A stretch of DNA of 64,000 nucleotides from assembly GCA_030762895.1 (NCBI GenBank), contig CM061063.1, forward strand, positions 101,082,210 through 101,146,209. Direction: 5' to 3'. This document shows positions 34,599 through 46,948 of the stretch, one piece after another. The stretch's first letter is position 1. Each line of letters opens with the position of its first letter. The notes under the pieces were generated by a model that was not told where the DNA came from, did not search any database, and saw only the letters and a program-made list of their open reading frames with translations. A program made the translations under genes and the position numbers. This stretch comes from Sophora flavescens (taxonomy: Eukaryota > Streptophyta > Magnoliopsida > Fabales > Fabaceae).

Positions 34599-35080
34599 TT
34601 TTGAGGTTTGAAGGATAGGGTTTAGAGACAGAGGAAACAGAGAGCTCGAGAGTTTGAGAGAGATAGTTGTCAGGGAAGATGGGTAGTGAAAGGTTTTTCA
34701 GAGGGAAAGAAACTTGCTTAAAAAGGTTTTGAATTTCAAAGGTTTTTCTTTTGGAAATTAATTAAAAGAAAATGACATGACATGTCATTAAGAATAAAAC
34801 GGCGTTGGTATTTTGGAACTCTAAAAAGGTCTTGATGGGATTGATGGAGGTTACTGACTCAGCAGAGAGAATATACTAAAAAAATATGTCTATAAGACAA
34901 AATAAATGCATTTAACAAATATATGCATAGACGGGTTCAAGCATAAGCAAGTATGGACACACATATTAACATGCAATGGACGCGGCAAGAAATAGGGGTA
35001 GACACATTTTTAACATGCATTAAACAAAATCTATAGTCGTATATTTATCAGAACAACATTCTCAGGTCTGAACGCATAAA

Positions 35081-36480
35081 TTAATCTACACATAACATAT
35101 TCAGATGCTTCCTAATAAAAATAAATCTGTCCTCTGCAAGAGGTTTAGTAAAGATATCTGCCCATTGATGGTCAGTATCTACGAATTGTATATCAAACAC
35201 ACCTTTTTGCACATAATCCCTACTGAAATGATGTTTGATTTCTATATGCTTAGCTCTATAATGCAGTATTGGATTCTTAGATAAATTAGTTGCAGCAGTA
35301 TTGTCACACATGAGTGGAATACTACTTACAAAAACATTGTAGTCCTCCAATTGATGTTTGATCCAAAGAAGTTGTGAGCAGCAATTAGCAGCTGAAATAT
35401 ACTCAACTTCAACAGTTGATAAAGCAATGATACTTTTTCTTTTGCTTGACCATGAGACAAGATTAGCTCCAATGAAGTGACATCCTCCACCGATTTTCTT
35501 TCAATTCTATCTCCAGCATAGTCAGCATCACAGAATCCAACTAATCTGTAATCTTTATATTTCTTAAAACATAAACCCAGATTAGTAGTACCTTTCAAAT
35601 ATCTAAATATTCTCTTAACCGCGGACAAGTGAGATTCTCTAGGATCAGATTGAAAACGAGTACACAAACATACATTGAACATAATGTCAGGTCTGAACGC
35701 GGTAAGATATAAAAGAGATCCTATCATACCTCTATATACCTTTTGGTCTACCTTTTTCTCTTTATCATCTTTGTTCAGTATGGACGTGGGGTGCATAGGG
35801 GTATTCATTGGTTTGCAATCATCCATGTTGAACTTCTTCAGGAGTTCCTTTGTATACTTGGTTTGGTGGATGAGCATATCGTCCATTGTTTGTTTTACTT
35901 GAAGTCCAAGGAAGAATTTGAGTTCTCCCATCATACTCATTTCAAACTCTTTCTGCATCAACTTAGAGAATTCTTTGCATAGAGATTCATTAGTAGCACC
36001 AAATATAATATCATCAACATATATTTGTACAATTATGAAATTAGACTTAATGGACTTCCTAAATAAGGTTGTGTCAACCTTTTCTTTATTGAATCCATTT
36101 TCCATAAGAAAGGAACTTAGTCTATCATACCAAGCTCTAGGAGCTTGTTTAAGACCGTACAAGGCTTTCTTAAGCTTATATACATGTTCAGGATGGGTTT
36201 CACTCTCAAAACCCGAAGGTTGCATAACATACACTTCTTCATTAATAAAGCCATTTAGAAAGGCACTTTTAACATCCATTTGAAAAAGCATAATACTATG
36301 ATGTGCAGCAAATGAAAGTAGAATTCTAATTGCTTCTAATCTAGCAACAGGTGCAAAGGTTTCAGTGTAATCTACACCTTCTTCTTGAGAGAAACCTTGA
36401 GCAACAAGTTTTGCCTTATTTCTCACCACCTTTCCATTTTCATAAATATTGTTTCTGTAAACCCACTTAATACCAATCAC
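35081..36480 (-). pseudogene. Reverse transcriptase-RNase H of SIRE element B
   Basis: Frame 36480-35326 encodes the copia RT: KWVYRNNIYENGKVVRNKAK at the start, QMDVKSAFLNG (first catalytic Asp), LYGLKQAPRAWY, and YVDDIIFGATN (catalytic Asp pair). RNase H follows with GFCDADYAGD. The frame shifts near 35,500 and 35,340. The final piece (35350-35081) holds CDNTAATNLSKNPI and KHIEIKHHF...DIFTKPLAEDRF, the usual copia C-terminus. A frameshift also separates it from the upstream linker near 36,480. Confidence 0.92.
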
Positions 36481-38443
36481 TGATTTTATCTTTAGGCAGA
36501 GGAACTAGAGTCCAAACTTCACTTCTTTCAAACTGATTCAGTTCTTCCTGCATAGCCATAATCCAGCCATTGTCCAGCAGAGCCTCGTCTGCTGTCTTTG
36601 GTTCCAACTCAGAGACTAGTGCAGAGTCTTCTTGCTCTTTGAAGGTTGATCTGGTTCTTAGTCTATCATTGGGGTTTCCAATGATTTGATCTTGTGGATC
36701 ATAGTTCCTGAAGTACTAAGATTTTTGAACTGTATCATGTTGAGAAGTTGAGGTTTCTGGTTGTTGAGTGGGGTCGTCTGCTTGATCATCAGTCTTTATC
36801 TCTGATGTATCTCCTGAGATATTTAGATCAAGATCTGCAATAGCTTCATCTAGATCTGATAATTTCTTATCAGGCTATTTGTCATCAAACTTGACATGAA
36901 TACTCTCTTCTACTACTAGAGTTCTACAATTGTAAACTCTAAAGCCTTTTGAAGTTTCATCAGAATATCCTAACAGGATTCCATTATCTACTTTTGCATC
37001 AAATTTACCAAGTTGATCTTTAGTGATAAGAATATAGCATTTACAACCAAAAGGGTGAAAGTAAGATATGTTGGGTTTTCGTCCTTTCCACAGTTCATAA
37101 GGAGTCTTGTTCAGGATAGGTCTAATGTATATTCTGTTCTAAATGTAGCAGGCAGTATTAACAGCTTCAACCCAGAAGTGTCTAGGGACAGAGTTGTCAT
37201 TGAGTATAGTCCTAACCATCTCTTGAAGAGATCTATTCTTTCTCTCTACCACACCATTTTGTTGTGGTGTTCTAGGTATTGAGAAGTTGTGAAGAATACC
37301 ACTTTTTACACATAAATTTTGAAAAGCTCATTTTCAAACTCTCCCCCATGGTCACTTCTGATTGAAGTGATACACATGCCTTTTTCATTCTGTACACGTT
37401 TGCAGAATACAGAAAAGACCTTGAAGGACTCATCCTTGTGAGTTAGGAACATAACCCATTTCCATTTAGTGTAGTCGTCTACTATGACAATACCATATTT
37501 CTTACCACTGACAGAAGCAGTCCTTGTTGGACCAAAAAGATCAAGGTGTAGCGACTCTAGTGGTCTATTGGTACTAACAATATTCTTAGATTCAAAAGAA
37601 CCTTTGATTTGTTTTCCTTTTTGACATGCATCACATAGAGCATCAGATTTGAACTTAAGGTTTGGTATCCCTCTTATGAGGTTATGCTTGATTATCTTTG
37701 AAATTAATTTCAAGCTTGCATAACCCATCCTTTTGTGCCAAATCCATCGCTCATCTTCAATGGACACTACACATGAGACACTTTGATTGGAGAGGTCCTC
37801 GAAGTCAATCTTATAAAGATTGTTTTGCCTCTTAGCAGTGAATAAAAGCGATCCTTCATCTTTCTGGACAATACACAAGTTCTTATCAAAAGAAACAACA
37901 TATCCACTGTCACATTATTGACTTATGCTCAGCAGATTATGTTTTAAGCCACTTACTAACAGAACATTATCAATGGAGTAAAAAGGGTGTTTACCAATTT
38001 TACCTATACCAATGATCTTCCCTTTCTGATTTCCTCCAAAAGTAACCCAGCCACCATCTTTGGGCTTAAGGTTTTGGAACATACACCTTTCTCCCGTCAT
38101 GTGACGTGAGCAGCCACTGTCCAAGTACCAAGATGTCTGTTTTCTTCCCGTTGTTAAGCAAATCTACAACATGTATTATCTTATCTTTAGGTACCCAAAC
38201 GGAATTGGGTCCTTTCTTGTTAGTTGTCACTGGACAAGTATGCTTAGCATGTTTATTATGTATGCATCTAGATGAAGTATGCCCATTCTTTCCATACACT
38301 TTGCAAAAGGTGTTGGACGGGCCAGACTTTGTTTTAGCATTTTTTGCTTGAGCTTTTGAAGCTTTGTGCTGAGTATGTGGTTTTGAAATTTTGTTGAGAT
38401 GCTTCTTGCTTCTCTTTGTCATAACCGACACTAGATTTGTCAT
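36481..38443 (-). pseudogene. Protease and integrase region of SIRE element B
   Basis: Pieces in order: the gag-protease linker (38443-38066), protease motif MDSGCSRHMTG (38124 onward, copia D-S/T-G type), and integrase (37878-37306). The integrase shows the zinc-binding HKRMGYAS...CDACQKGKQ segment, then LHLDLFGP, VIVDDYTKW and RSDHGGEFEN of the DDE core. The integrase C-terminus and linker run on to about 36,480 with stops at roughly 37,140, 36,875 and 36,720; the first two have the form of CAG-to-TAG changes. The region is dead but easily recognised. Confidence 0.88.
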
Positions 38444-39905
38444 GTGGTGACCTAGAGTACCTTAAATTGAGACTAAGCTTGTCCGAGCCACCTACAAGCT
38501 TTGATAAAGAGTCTGTTAGATATGTTATTTCTTTCTTCAGTTTTGCAACTTCACAGGAAGCATCAGGATTACACTCCATTTTGTCAGCTAGACTGACATT
38601 CACTGATTTTAGTATGTTATTTTCATCTTTAAGGTTTTGTTTCTCAGTGCAGACCCTATCATATTCTCTAGACAGTTTAGAAATTTTCTTTTTGAGACTT
38701 CTATTCTCTCGTGACAGAATGAACAACTCATACAACAATTCATCAAAAACATTTTGAAGAGTGGACGGGTTAGAGTCCATTACCTCAGCATCAGTATATT
38801 CACTTTCTGATGCAGTATCTGCCATGAGACAGATATTTGCCTCTTCCTCCGCATTATCTTCTTCAACTGACGAAGACAGATCAGGATCCTCCCATGTAGT
38901 CATTAAGCCTTTCTTCTTTTTGAAGAATTTCTTTTTATCCTTTAGCTCAGGACAGTCAGCTTTGAAATGACCAGGTTTCTTGCATTCAAAGCACATGGGT
39001 GGACCTTTTCCCTTGGAGTCTGACTTCTCCTTGGAACACTTTTTGTTGAATTGCTTCCTTCTGAAACCACCTTTCTTTCTTCACATATGTTGAATCTTCC
39101 TGGAGATGAAAGACAATTCATCCTCGTATGATCCTTCATCATTGTCAGAGGATCCAGACTCATCTGATGACTCAGCAGCTTTGAGAACCTTTGATGAGCT
39201 TGCTTTCTTCTCCTTTAGGACAATAGATTTTCCTTTTCTGGAATTTTCTTCTTCATTAAGTTCCAGTTCATGAACCTTGAGAGATCCAAAGAGCGCTTCC
39301 AGAGAGAGTGTATTCGGGTTTTTGGCTTCCTGAATAGCAGTAACTTTGGGTCTCCATTGCTTGGATAAGCTCCTCAGAATTTTTCTGACATGATCTCTAC
39401 TTTCATATGTTTTTCCCAGAGATCTGAGATTGTTGGTGATAGTCTGAAATCTCCCAAACATTTGATCTATAGATTCATGATCAATCATCTTAAACAGTTC
39501 ATACTGGTGAACCAGCATGCTTATTTTTTATTCCTTCACTTGTGATGAACCCTCATGAGCTAGGGCAAGAGTATCCCAGATTTCTTTAGCAGAATTACAG
39601 CTATGAACTTTATCATATTTAGATCTGGTAATAGCACACATGAGATAGTGCTTAGCTTTGAGATCCACCTGATGTTGGTTTTTCTGCTCTTGAGTCCATT
39701 GGGCTCTAGGAACAGTAGCTCCAGCTTCATCTCTTGGCTCTGAGTAGCCGGTTTCGATAAGCACCCAAATATCTACATTCTGTGCATCCAAGAAGGCCAT
39801 CATTCTCTTCTTCCAGTAGTCATAATCTATTCCATAAACAAGATGAGGTCTGTTGATAGCTTGCCCTTCTGCATCCATGATTGTTGGATCGTACTCCCTC
39901 GACAC
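38334..39905 (-). pseudogene. Gag of SIRE element B
   Basis: Begins MSREYDPTIMDAEGQAINRP at 39905, then the copia gag domain (YDYWKKRMMAFLDAQNVDIW). A stop after SSQVKE (39,528) is followed in the same frame by KISMLVHQYELFKMIDHESI. Another stop follows RKIQHM (39,081). The zinc knuckle CFECKKPGHFKADC lies near 38,990 and a long charged coiled-coil-like region follows. Only two stops break an otherwise continuous gag frame down to the knuckle. Confidence 0.88.
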
Positions 39906-39923
39906 TTGTTAGATGCTCAACCC

Positions 39924-40421
39924 TAGGGGTGTAATCGGGACGGTTCGGATTGGGTTTGAGGGGTTTCATCACCCAAACCGATCAAATTTGATCTGTTCGG
40001 ATCAGTTCGGGTTTGTCCAATTTTCAACTACTGATCCGAACCGAACCGACCACAATCAGATCGGTTCGGTTCGGACCATCGGGTTACCTATTAATTTTTT
40101 ATTCTTTATTTACAATTAAAAGATTAATAAAAAATTAGAAAAATAAATTAAAATATACATATTTAATTATTAATTATATTAAATATCTATATAGTAATAT
40201 ATTAACATTATATATATGTATATAAAACAATTAAAAAATAAATTTTTATAGGGTTCGGATCATATTAGATTTTTCATACCAGAGACCCGAACCGACCTTG
40301 TTCGGGTTGGTGTTTTCGAATCCAATCCGATCCGATGATCCAAACCAATCCACCAAAATCGATTCGGATTGGTTCGGGTCCGCCGGGTTCGCGGATCGGA
40401 TCAGATCCGCTTACACCCCTA
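39924..40421. mobile_element. hAT-type MITE, 498 bp, in the leader of SIRE B
   Basis: Ends TAGGGGTGTAATCGG and, reverse complement of the right end, TAGGGGTGTAAGCGG. It is flanked by a perfect 8-bp duplication CTCAACCC (39,916-39,923 and 40,422-40,429). Both sides carry CCGAACCGA/GGTTCGGAT subterminal motifs around an AT-rich core. No coding capacity. It is younger than SIRE element B. Confidence 0.92.
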
Positions 40422-40434
40422 CTCAACCCTTTCG

Positions 40435-42510
40435 AGGCTGAGAGCAAGAGTTCATCTTTATTTTTTTCTCTACAAATACCAACCAGATGAACATAGTAAA
40501 GGGGGGAGGAAAAAAGAGAGCACACGGAGGAAAATCTAAAAGAGGGGGGAGCATACGGGGGAACAAGAAATAAAGGGAATTTAGGAAATTTTCTGATACC
40601 ATTCTCCATCATACTCTCTCCCATTTCTCATCATCTTTTCTCCCCCTTACCATGAATAAACACCACACATCCCTGCAATGCCAGAACCTCCATAACCATC
40701 CTTCACCTTCACCCAAAGCCTCATCTCCATAGCCACCATACCAATAACAACATTTCCCTCAATCTCAACAACTCACAAAACTTCACCTCAGTCATCATCT
40801 TCTCCAAAAAACAAAAAGAACACAACCTCTCCTTATCTCTTCCACTTTCATCAATATAAAAAAAAGAAAAAAAATAACAGAACAGAACTTCATCCTCTCT
40901 CCTCCGCCATCTTCGCCAAGCGCCGCTGCTGCCATCTCCTCCCATAACCGCCACGTACCACCTAACCAAAACAGGTGTTCTCCTCCACTCCGCCGTCGTC
41001 GCAAGCCGCGTCTCAGTCCAGCACCACCGAAGGCGTTTCTCTCCACCGCCATTTAATCAACTCTACCATAGACCACCACCGCACGTCGCCGCTAGAGCCG
41101 CCGCCGCTGCTAGTGCCTCCGCCTCGCCGTCACATAGACACGAGCTGGCCTTTGCCTCATCTATCGCTGTTAACTCTTGCTCACCCCCAATCTTCTTCTG
41201 TTTGTGAGTAACGAATTTACTAGAAGCCAATCTGGTTCTATTGTTTTTTGTTATTTTTAACATATCCTTTTATTTTCATTTTCCTTTTTTGTATTTATTT
41301 TGTTGTTTTTGTTATCTGTAGGCTGAACTTGGGTCAATTTTGGTTAATGGGCTATTGACAATCTTTGGGTTGAGTATCTTATTGGAATTAAGCAAAAAAG
41401 AAAAAATATAAAAAGCTATAAAATAAAAATAAACCTTTTTAAAAAAGGATTTCCCCTTTCTTTTCTTAAATCAAAATATAAATAATAAAAGTTATTAGTT
41501 GTTAAAATAATATAAATTCTCATGTATCTTAATATTAAAATAAAAGGGTTAGCTGAGATATGACGTCTTGTTAATCCTTATTTTTTGGACACCTGATTTG
41601 CAACAACTTGGTGATCCTAAGCCTTTCAAAAAAAATATCAGAAATAAAATTATTTTCTTTTAAAATAACAGGGTTATCTGAGATACGACGTCTTGTTAAT
41701 CCTTATCTTTTTAGGACATCTGAGATGTGACATCTTGATGATCTTAAGCCTCAAAAAAATTAAAATTAAAAACTAAATTAACCTCTTTTAAAAAAGGGTA
41801 AACTAATATACGACATCTTGTTAACCCTTGATTTATTTCAAAAAATTTTAAAAATGAATCTTTTTAAAAATCAAATCCTCTTTTCAAAAATTAAAATTAA
41901 TCAACCAATCAAATATTTTCTATAAGAACTACGTGACTTTGAGTTTCCCATTGCACCCAGGAATACGTAGGAGCAAGATAAATTATCTTGTCAAGCCAAA
42001 ACTAAATTTTCCTTATTTTAGTGTCTCTTTATTTTTTTAATAATTAAATAATAAAACTTGTAATATTTAGGGAAGCCCTATAGACTCGGTGTCATGTTCA
42101 ATTCCTTAGATTTGAGGTTGCCATGTGGACTTATGTGCCATGTTCAACCTCATTTAAGTTTTAACAACATTAAATTCTTAAGTGCAAAATCGATAAAAAA
42201 ATAAAATGTCACAAAAATATAAATAATTTGGTATAAATAATTTTGGGGTAAAAACAAATATTTAAAAAGTTATTAAAATGTTTTGCACAATTAACTTGAG
42301 GTGCCGTTTGTTAAACGGGCGATGTAGGGTGCTAACACCTTCCCTACTCGTAACTGACTCCCGAACTCAAATCTCTCTTTTTTTTATAAAAAAAAATACC
42401 AGTTTACCTTAAAATAAATGGTTTTTCCAATGTTTTTCCCAAATAAAATATTGGTGACGACTCCTCTGCTTTTACCTTCTTTTCGCGGCTCCCGGGTGGG
42501 ACGGTCGCAA
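40435..42510 (+). mobile_element. Tat/Ogre-like gypsy LTR and leader fragment
   Basis: The left half (40,440-41,215) is C-rich with Ser/Pro/His-type codon runs, like the transcribed start of large plant LTRs. The right half carries phrases common at Tat/Ogre LTR ends (GGGTGCTAACACCTTCCCTA, GACTCCCGAACTC). A degenerate primer site TGGTGACGACTCCTCTGC follows at 42,452-42,469, close to the usual TGGCGACTCCGCTGGGG. Repeated GACGTCTTGTTAATCCTTA phrases occur at 41,560, 41,685 and 41,808. Neither end shows a target duplication, so both boundaries are approximate and may be deletion junctions. Confidence 0.5.
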
Positions 42511-43134
42511 CAATGACTTATAATTATAAGTTTGTAGTGGAATTCTATGTATAATCGTATTTTGACGCCCTTGAGTATTTGACTCTCTAGGGTCTCCTAT
42601 GTTATTAGTCTTTTCGGTGGATGTATGTCATTTACGACTTTTTGGGAATGAAGATTTCTTGAAGAAATTTATTCCAAGTCCCTTTTCTTTTTGATTGTTG
42701 TGACCAGTTTAGATTATTGGGTCAGATCTTTTATTTTCTAAAGTTGTGAATAGTCTTATTGTTTGTTCGGGATAGACCTTTTCTTGACAAAAGAAGTTTC
42801 TTGACGAGACATGATCTAGTCACTTTTACCTTGGTAGAAGCGATCCACTCTGAATTCTTGTAGGACTGTTGTTCTTTTAAAGTATTGTTAATAAATTCTT
42901 GTGAAATAAGGTGCTTTATTATATTCGAGTTTGTAAATGTGTACCGATCATGCATTTTTACATCCATGAACCTATTAGAGAATCTGTTATGCACAGGATA
43001 TTCTTATATTCTTTTCAGATCGATAAAATCTTTCTATATACTTTTGTGTCAAAGTAAGATCTCGGGATCTTTCGATCTTGTCTAGCTTCGTGTCACGAAA
43101 TTTCGATGACGAATTTTTTTTAAGAGGGGTAGTC
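42511..43134 (+). mobile_element. Degraded 3' internal end of gypsy element C
   Basis: No frame survives. The last bases (CACGAAATTTCGATGACGAA, then TAAGAGGGGTAGT) fit the end of a Tekay-type pol and its polypurine tract directly before the 3' LTR. Confidence 0.55.
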
Positions 43135-44762
43135 TGTAACACCCCGAGTTTTTTCGTCTTCTAATATCGTAAATTTATATAATTACGTTTATATTTTTTT
43201 CTGAGACTTAGAAAATTTATTTAATTAACCCGAAACCTTATTTAGACTCTACTTAACGGAAGAGAGTTACGGTTAAAATTTAGGTTGAAAAGTCAGGTGA
43301 AACCCGGTCTGTGAATTTCACTGACAGTATATTTATACTGATCATAAGACCTAATTTTAATTCGTGAACGAAAAACTTAAGGTTTTTATTTTATTTCCAT
43401 TGATTGTATATTTTTAGAATTATTTCATTAAACATGAAATAATATACGTTTTACGGGCGTTATACTCAATCGGATGAACGACGGAGCTGATTACGGGAGT
43501 TTTGGGACTCGATAAGTGGATAAATCCTATATTCTCTTAGGAATAAGTTTGAGCCTCAAGTGACTCATATTTGTGAAAACTAGGTTTAGTATTTAATGAT
43601 TTTATTAAAGAATTTCTCATTTGAAAAGATTTTCCTAAATCAAGTTTAACTTAACTGTGTTAAAAGTGGTGTTGAACTTAGTAACCGAGACGTCGGGGTA
43701 ATAAGGTTCGTTGTGTTATGGACTTGGGGTCATTTGGACTTTGAGGTCCTGTAGACTTGTTGTTTATTGTATACATGGTGTATACTGTTTAAACATTTAA
43801 GATGTTTGCTATTACCACGAACCTATGACTGGTGCATCGGTCTAGAGGTTTCGTGATTGAGCACTCGGACTTTGAGGTCCTGTGTTATTAATGAAAGTTT
43901 TAAAGATGTTTAAAACCCTGTTTAGTCGTAAGTCATTTTGAGCTTCGACAAGGAAAGATTGAACACAAAGAAAAGTGTCCTGAACCAAGTGTTTTTGCAT
44001 GCATGTGGCAGATGTGCCTTATGTTCTGGCTGCATGCCTTATGTTCTGGCTGCCTTTGCCCTTGTATGGTTATAGAACCTGATCAACTCACCACGTGTTG
44101 GGTTATCTCATGAGATTAGGTATGAAAGTTAGACGATGAATATTGGAGTGCCATGCATATTTTCAAAATGATGGTGATTGTCGGGTATGAATCCCAATGA
44201 TTTACTATGTGATGCTATTATCCATTAGACGTGGTAAATATATGTTTATGTTATTATAGTGTGTCGTGCATGTGATTATCGTTATAAACTCAAATATTGG
44301 CATCTCACCCTTATAATATATCAGGTTTTCTGGTTTTGCTACTGTACCTTGGTACATTAGTACAGATGGTGCAGAGGAGTTCACTAAGTCACTCGGGGAC
44401 TTAGATTCTAGACGCTTGAGGAAGTTTTGTTCGTGGGAACGACCACGGGGTCTTCCCAATAAATGTCTTGTAAGGCGATCAGGTCAGGAGTCTTTAGTTT
44501 AATTTTCTTTTGTTGAAAATTGAAACTTTTAGTGTAAAAGTTTACGTCGTGAAGACTCTTGTTATGAACATGATTATTTCCCTGTGTGAGGTTATGTACA
44601 ATACTATGAATGTATCTTAGTTTTCCAGATTTTTCTCGCAGATGAAAATTTTTACACCTGAGTTTTCTGACTTGAAATAAGTAAATTTTCCGAAAGCAAC
44701 AGATAACTTTTTAATTTATTTCCGCATGTGTTACGAAGTAATGCCCAAGGAGGGTGGTTGCA
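43135..44762 (+). repeat. 3' LTR of gypsy element C
   Basis: Starts TGTAACACCCCGAG like the 5' LTR and ends with a degraded GGGTGGTTGCA. It is 1628 bp. It lacks the 1.9-kb block present in the 5' LTR (junction GGAATAAGTTTGAGCC at about 43,541-43,556) but keeps a 0.86-kb block (43,837-44,697) missing from the 5' LTR. Confidence 0.88.
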
Positions 44763-46491
44763 TGTTCGATTTCTAATATGTGTATGAAAAAAAATATTAT
44801 TGGGATGAATCATCGTTTAGACATCTACCAATATCCCGAAAGATTAATCTCTTATTTATCGGGTGGGAGAATACTTACAAAATCAAAAAGTTGAAATTGA
44901 TGAAAGGAGAATAATTTATGGTCCATGGAGGAAGAGGAAATTTGTGTTGTTGAAGATGAAGGGAGGGTACTCGATATTGATGAATAATTCTGTCTTGGAT
45001 GGAATCATCAACAAAAATTTAAGGTTGGGATTTGATCTTTGATGAGAGGAAGATAACATATTTGGATATGAAAATGAAATAATAAGAAAGATTCCAAAGG
45101 AGACAAGAGTTGACATGTTAGACACGTTGACACCAAATAATTTGGGCTTAGCAATATCGGTCATATTTTCTGGTTCTTAAGTATTTTTCAAAGAATTTAT
45201 TTACTAAATTTCTTATTATTTTACAAGAGACCAGTGCTTGTTTGGTGTTTAATGCTCGTGTTAAACTGCTTAAATAAGTGCTTATTTAATAAGTTTTTTC
45301 CATATAAGTTAACAATAACTTATTTTTTTAAGCTTCTCTAAAAATAAGGTAAAAAAAACTTATAAGAAGATCATAAACTATTTTCATATGCTATTTGCAT
45401 AAGTTTATTTTCATATTCTATTCTCGTGGGGTCAAATAAGCTTTCTAGAAGCTCTTTCAAACGCACCCTTAGTATGAACCAATGATGATTTTATTTCATG
45501 ATATGAGTAATTTTAATTGGTATATAAAGGTTTTTTACATTATTAATCAATCATAAATTGTCATATGATTAAAAATGTTTTATTATTATCATAATTATTT
45601 TAAAAATCACACATAACATGATTTATAATTGAATGACAATTTAATTTTTTTTACTATGATAGTACATCAAAATTAAATTCATTTACATAATGATTATTTA
45701 TATATATTAAATATTTTAATAAGAGGTTAATTTTGATAAATTGTCACTATAAAGTTTTTACACCGTTAATAAATCACAAATCATTATATCCATGACTTTT
45801 AATATAGTTATTAAAATAGCCAAATATTTTTAATGATCGACAATTCATGAATGAATAAAAATATAAAAAATATATATATACCAAAAAAATAAAAAATAAA
45901 AAATAAAAAATCTTTATAGTAATCATACATAATAATTAAATCCTTTTAATAAAGAGTTTTGGTAATTAAAAACCTAGAGCTGTCTCTCTCTCTCAATCTT
46001 CCATCTACTCCTATTTTCCTTCTTCCTCATCCACCGGAAGGGGATGGTTTTGGGCCATTTTTTGGCCTGTAATCACCCTCTATATCATTCTTTCTCTCCT
46101 TTTATAAATATAAATAAGTGGTTTTTCCACATAGATCTGGTTTTTCTTTCGTGTTTTTCCGTGTTTTCGTCGTCTGCTTGTGGCGGTATTTTGTTCGTCG
46201 TCTTGTTGCGACGTTGTTTGGTTTCCCGTCTTGTTGCGGTGTTCGTTTGGTTCAGATTGACAGATCAGCTTCGATCCATTACAGATTCAATCAAGACTTG
46301 GCGTTAACGTTACAGATCCGGAGGCATGAGTATTCCGGTCACTTTGATTTTGTCATATTTGTAGGCATTTTTCCGTGTTATGCTATTAACCTGGGTGCTG
46401 TGAATTTGTTCGCAGATTCATCCTTTTCGGTTTTTAGCGATGTTGAATTTGTGTTGTTTTCGATGTATTTTACCAATTTGAATGAATGAAT
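44763..46491. other. Intergenic region with MITE-like piece and possible gene leader
   Basis: The 5-bp right duplication of element C opens this stretch. A MITE-like segment lies at about 45,233-45,474 (GTGCTTGTTTGG on the left, CAAACGCACCCTTAG on the right). From about 45,980 the sequence changes to a CT-rich then G/T-rich stretch with open frames (46,118-46,489) that looks like a plant 5' leader or first exon. I could not recognise a protein, and Tork element E interrupts it at 46,492. Confidence 0.4.
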
Positions 46492-46911
46492 TGTTGGGAA
46501 ATACCAGCATAATTTCCCTCCTCTGTGAACTCAAAAATAGGCACTAAGCGGAAGCGTAAAAATAAGTGTAATAACACCGGACAATTTTTAGCGTGGAAAA
46601 ACCTCCTCAATGTGAGCAAGGAAAAAACCACGGGACCCGTAGGCCGCTTAAACTTCCACTATAACAATAATGGGAATACAAAAATACAAGAATATTGTAT
46701 CCTCAATTTGTGGATAACACTCTCACAAATTGGCTCACTATTTTTCTCTCTGAGAAAACTCTCTCTAAGGATCTCTCTATTTTTCTCTCATTCTCGTGAG
46801 GATTGGTATGATTAGTTAGCACCCCTTAAGCTTCTTTATATAGGCTTAAGGGGGACTCTCCAAGTTAGCTCCCATACAATGTGGGACTTGCTTTGGCTGA
46901 AATTTCCAACA
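46492..46911 (-). repeat. 3' LTR of Tork element E
   Basis: Plus-strand ends TGTTGGGAAATACC and GAAATTTCCAACA. The neighbouring AATCTCCCCCTT is the complement of the polypurine tract. Near-identical to 58,428-58,850. Confidence 0.93.
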
Positions 46912-46948
46912 AATCTCCCCCTTCAGCCAAAGGGAAAATATCCTTTAA

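Larger units (their letters stand above)
28050..40434 (-). mobile_element. SIRE/Maximus copia element B inside gypsy C
   Basis: Minus-strand element. From right to left it has leader, gag, protease, integrase, RT-RNase H, ORF3, polypurine tract (about 32,962-32,975) and 3' LTR ending at 28,050. Its order and YVDDIIFGATN polymerase motif fit the SIRE lineage of Ty1-copia. It entered gypsy C's gag. The 5' LTR and primer site are absent: near 40,434 the leader meets Tat/Ogre-like sequence. Each protein region carries stops or frameshifts. Confidence 0.85.
24481..44762 (+). mobile_element. Tekay/Del-like Ty3-gypsy element C, shell with nested insertions
   Basis: Outermost member of a nested stack. 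It has a 5' LTR (24,481-27,113), a tRNA-iMet primer site, a gag piece (27,365-28,049), a short 3' internal piece (42,511-43,134) ending in a purine tract TAAGAGGGGTAGT, and a 3' LTR (43,135-44,762). Flanks GGTTC (24,476-24,480) and TGTTC (44,763-44,767) match in 4 of 5 bases, as expected for a 5-bp target duplication. All of pol is missing. The gap between 28,050 and 42,510 is filled by a SIRE copia element and a Tat/Ogre-like fragment, so a large deletion accompanied or followed the insertions. Confidence 0.8.

Noticed and set aside
40721..41263. Ala/Arg/Gly-rich frames on both strands
   Set aside because: They overlap each other in a GC-skewed LTR-like segment and match no protein that I recognise.
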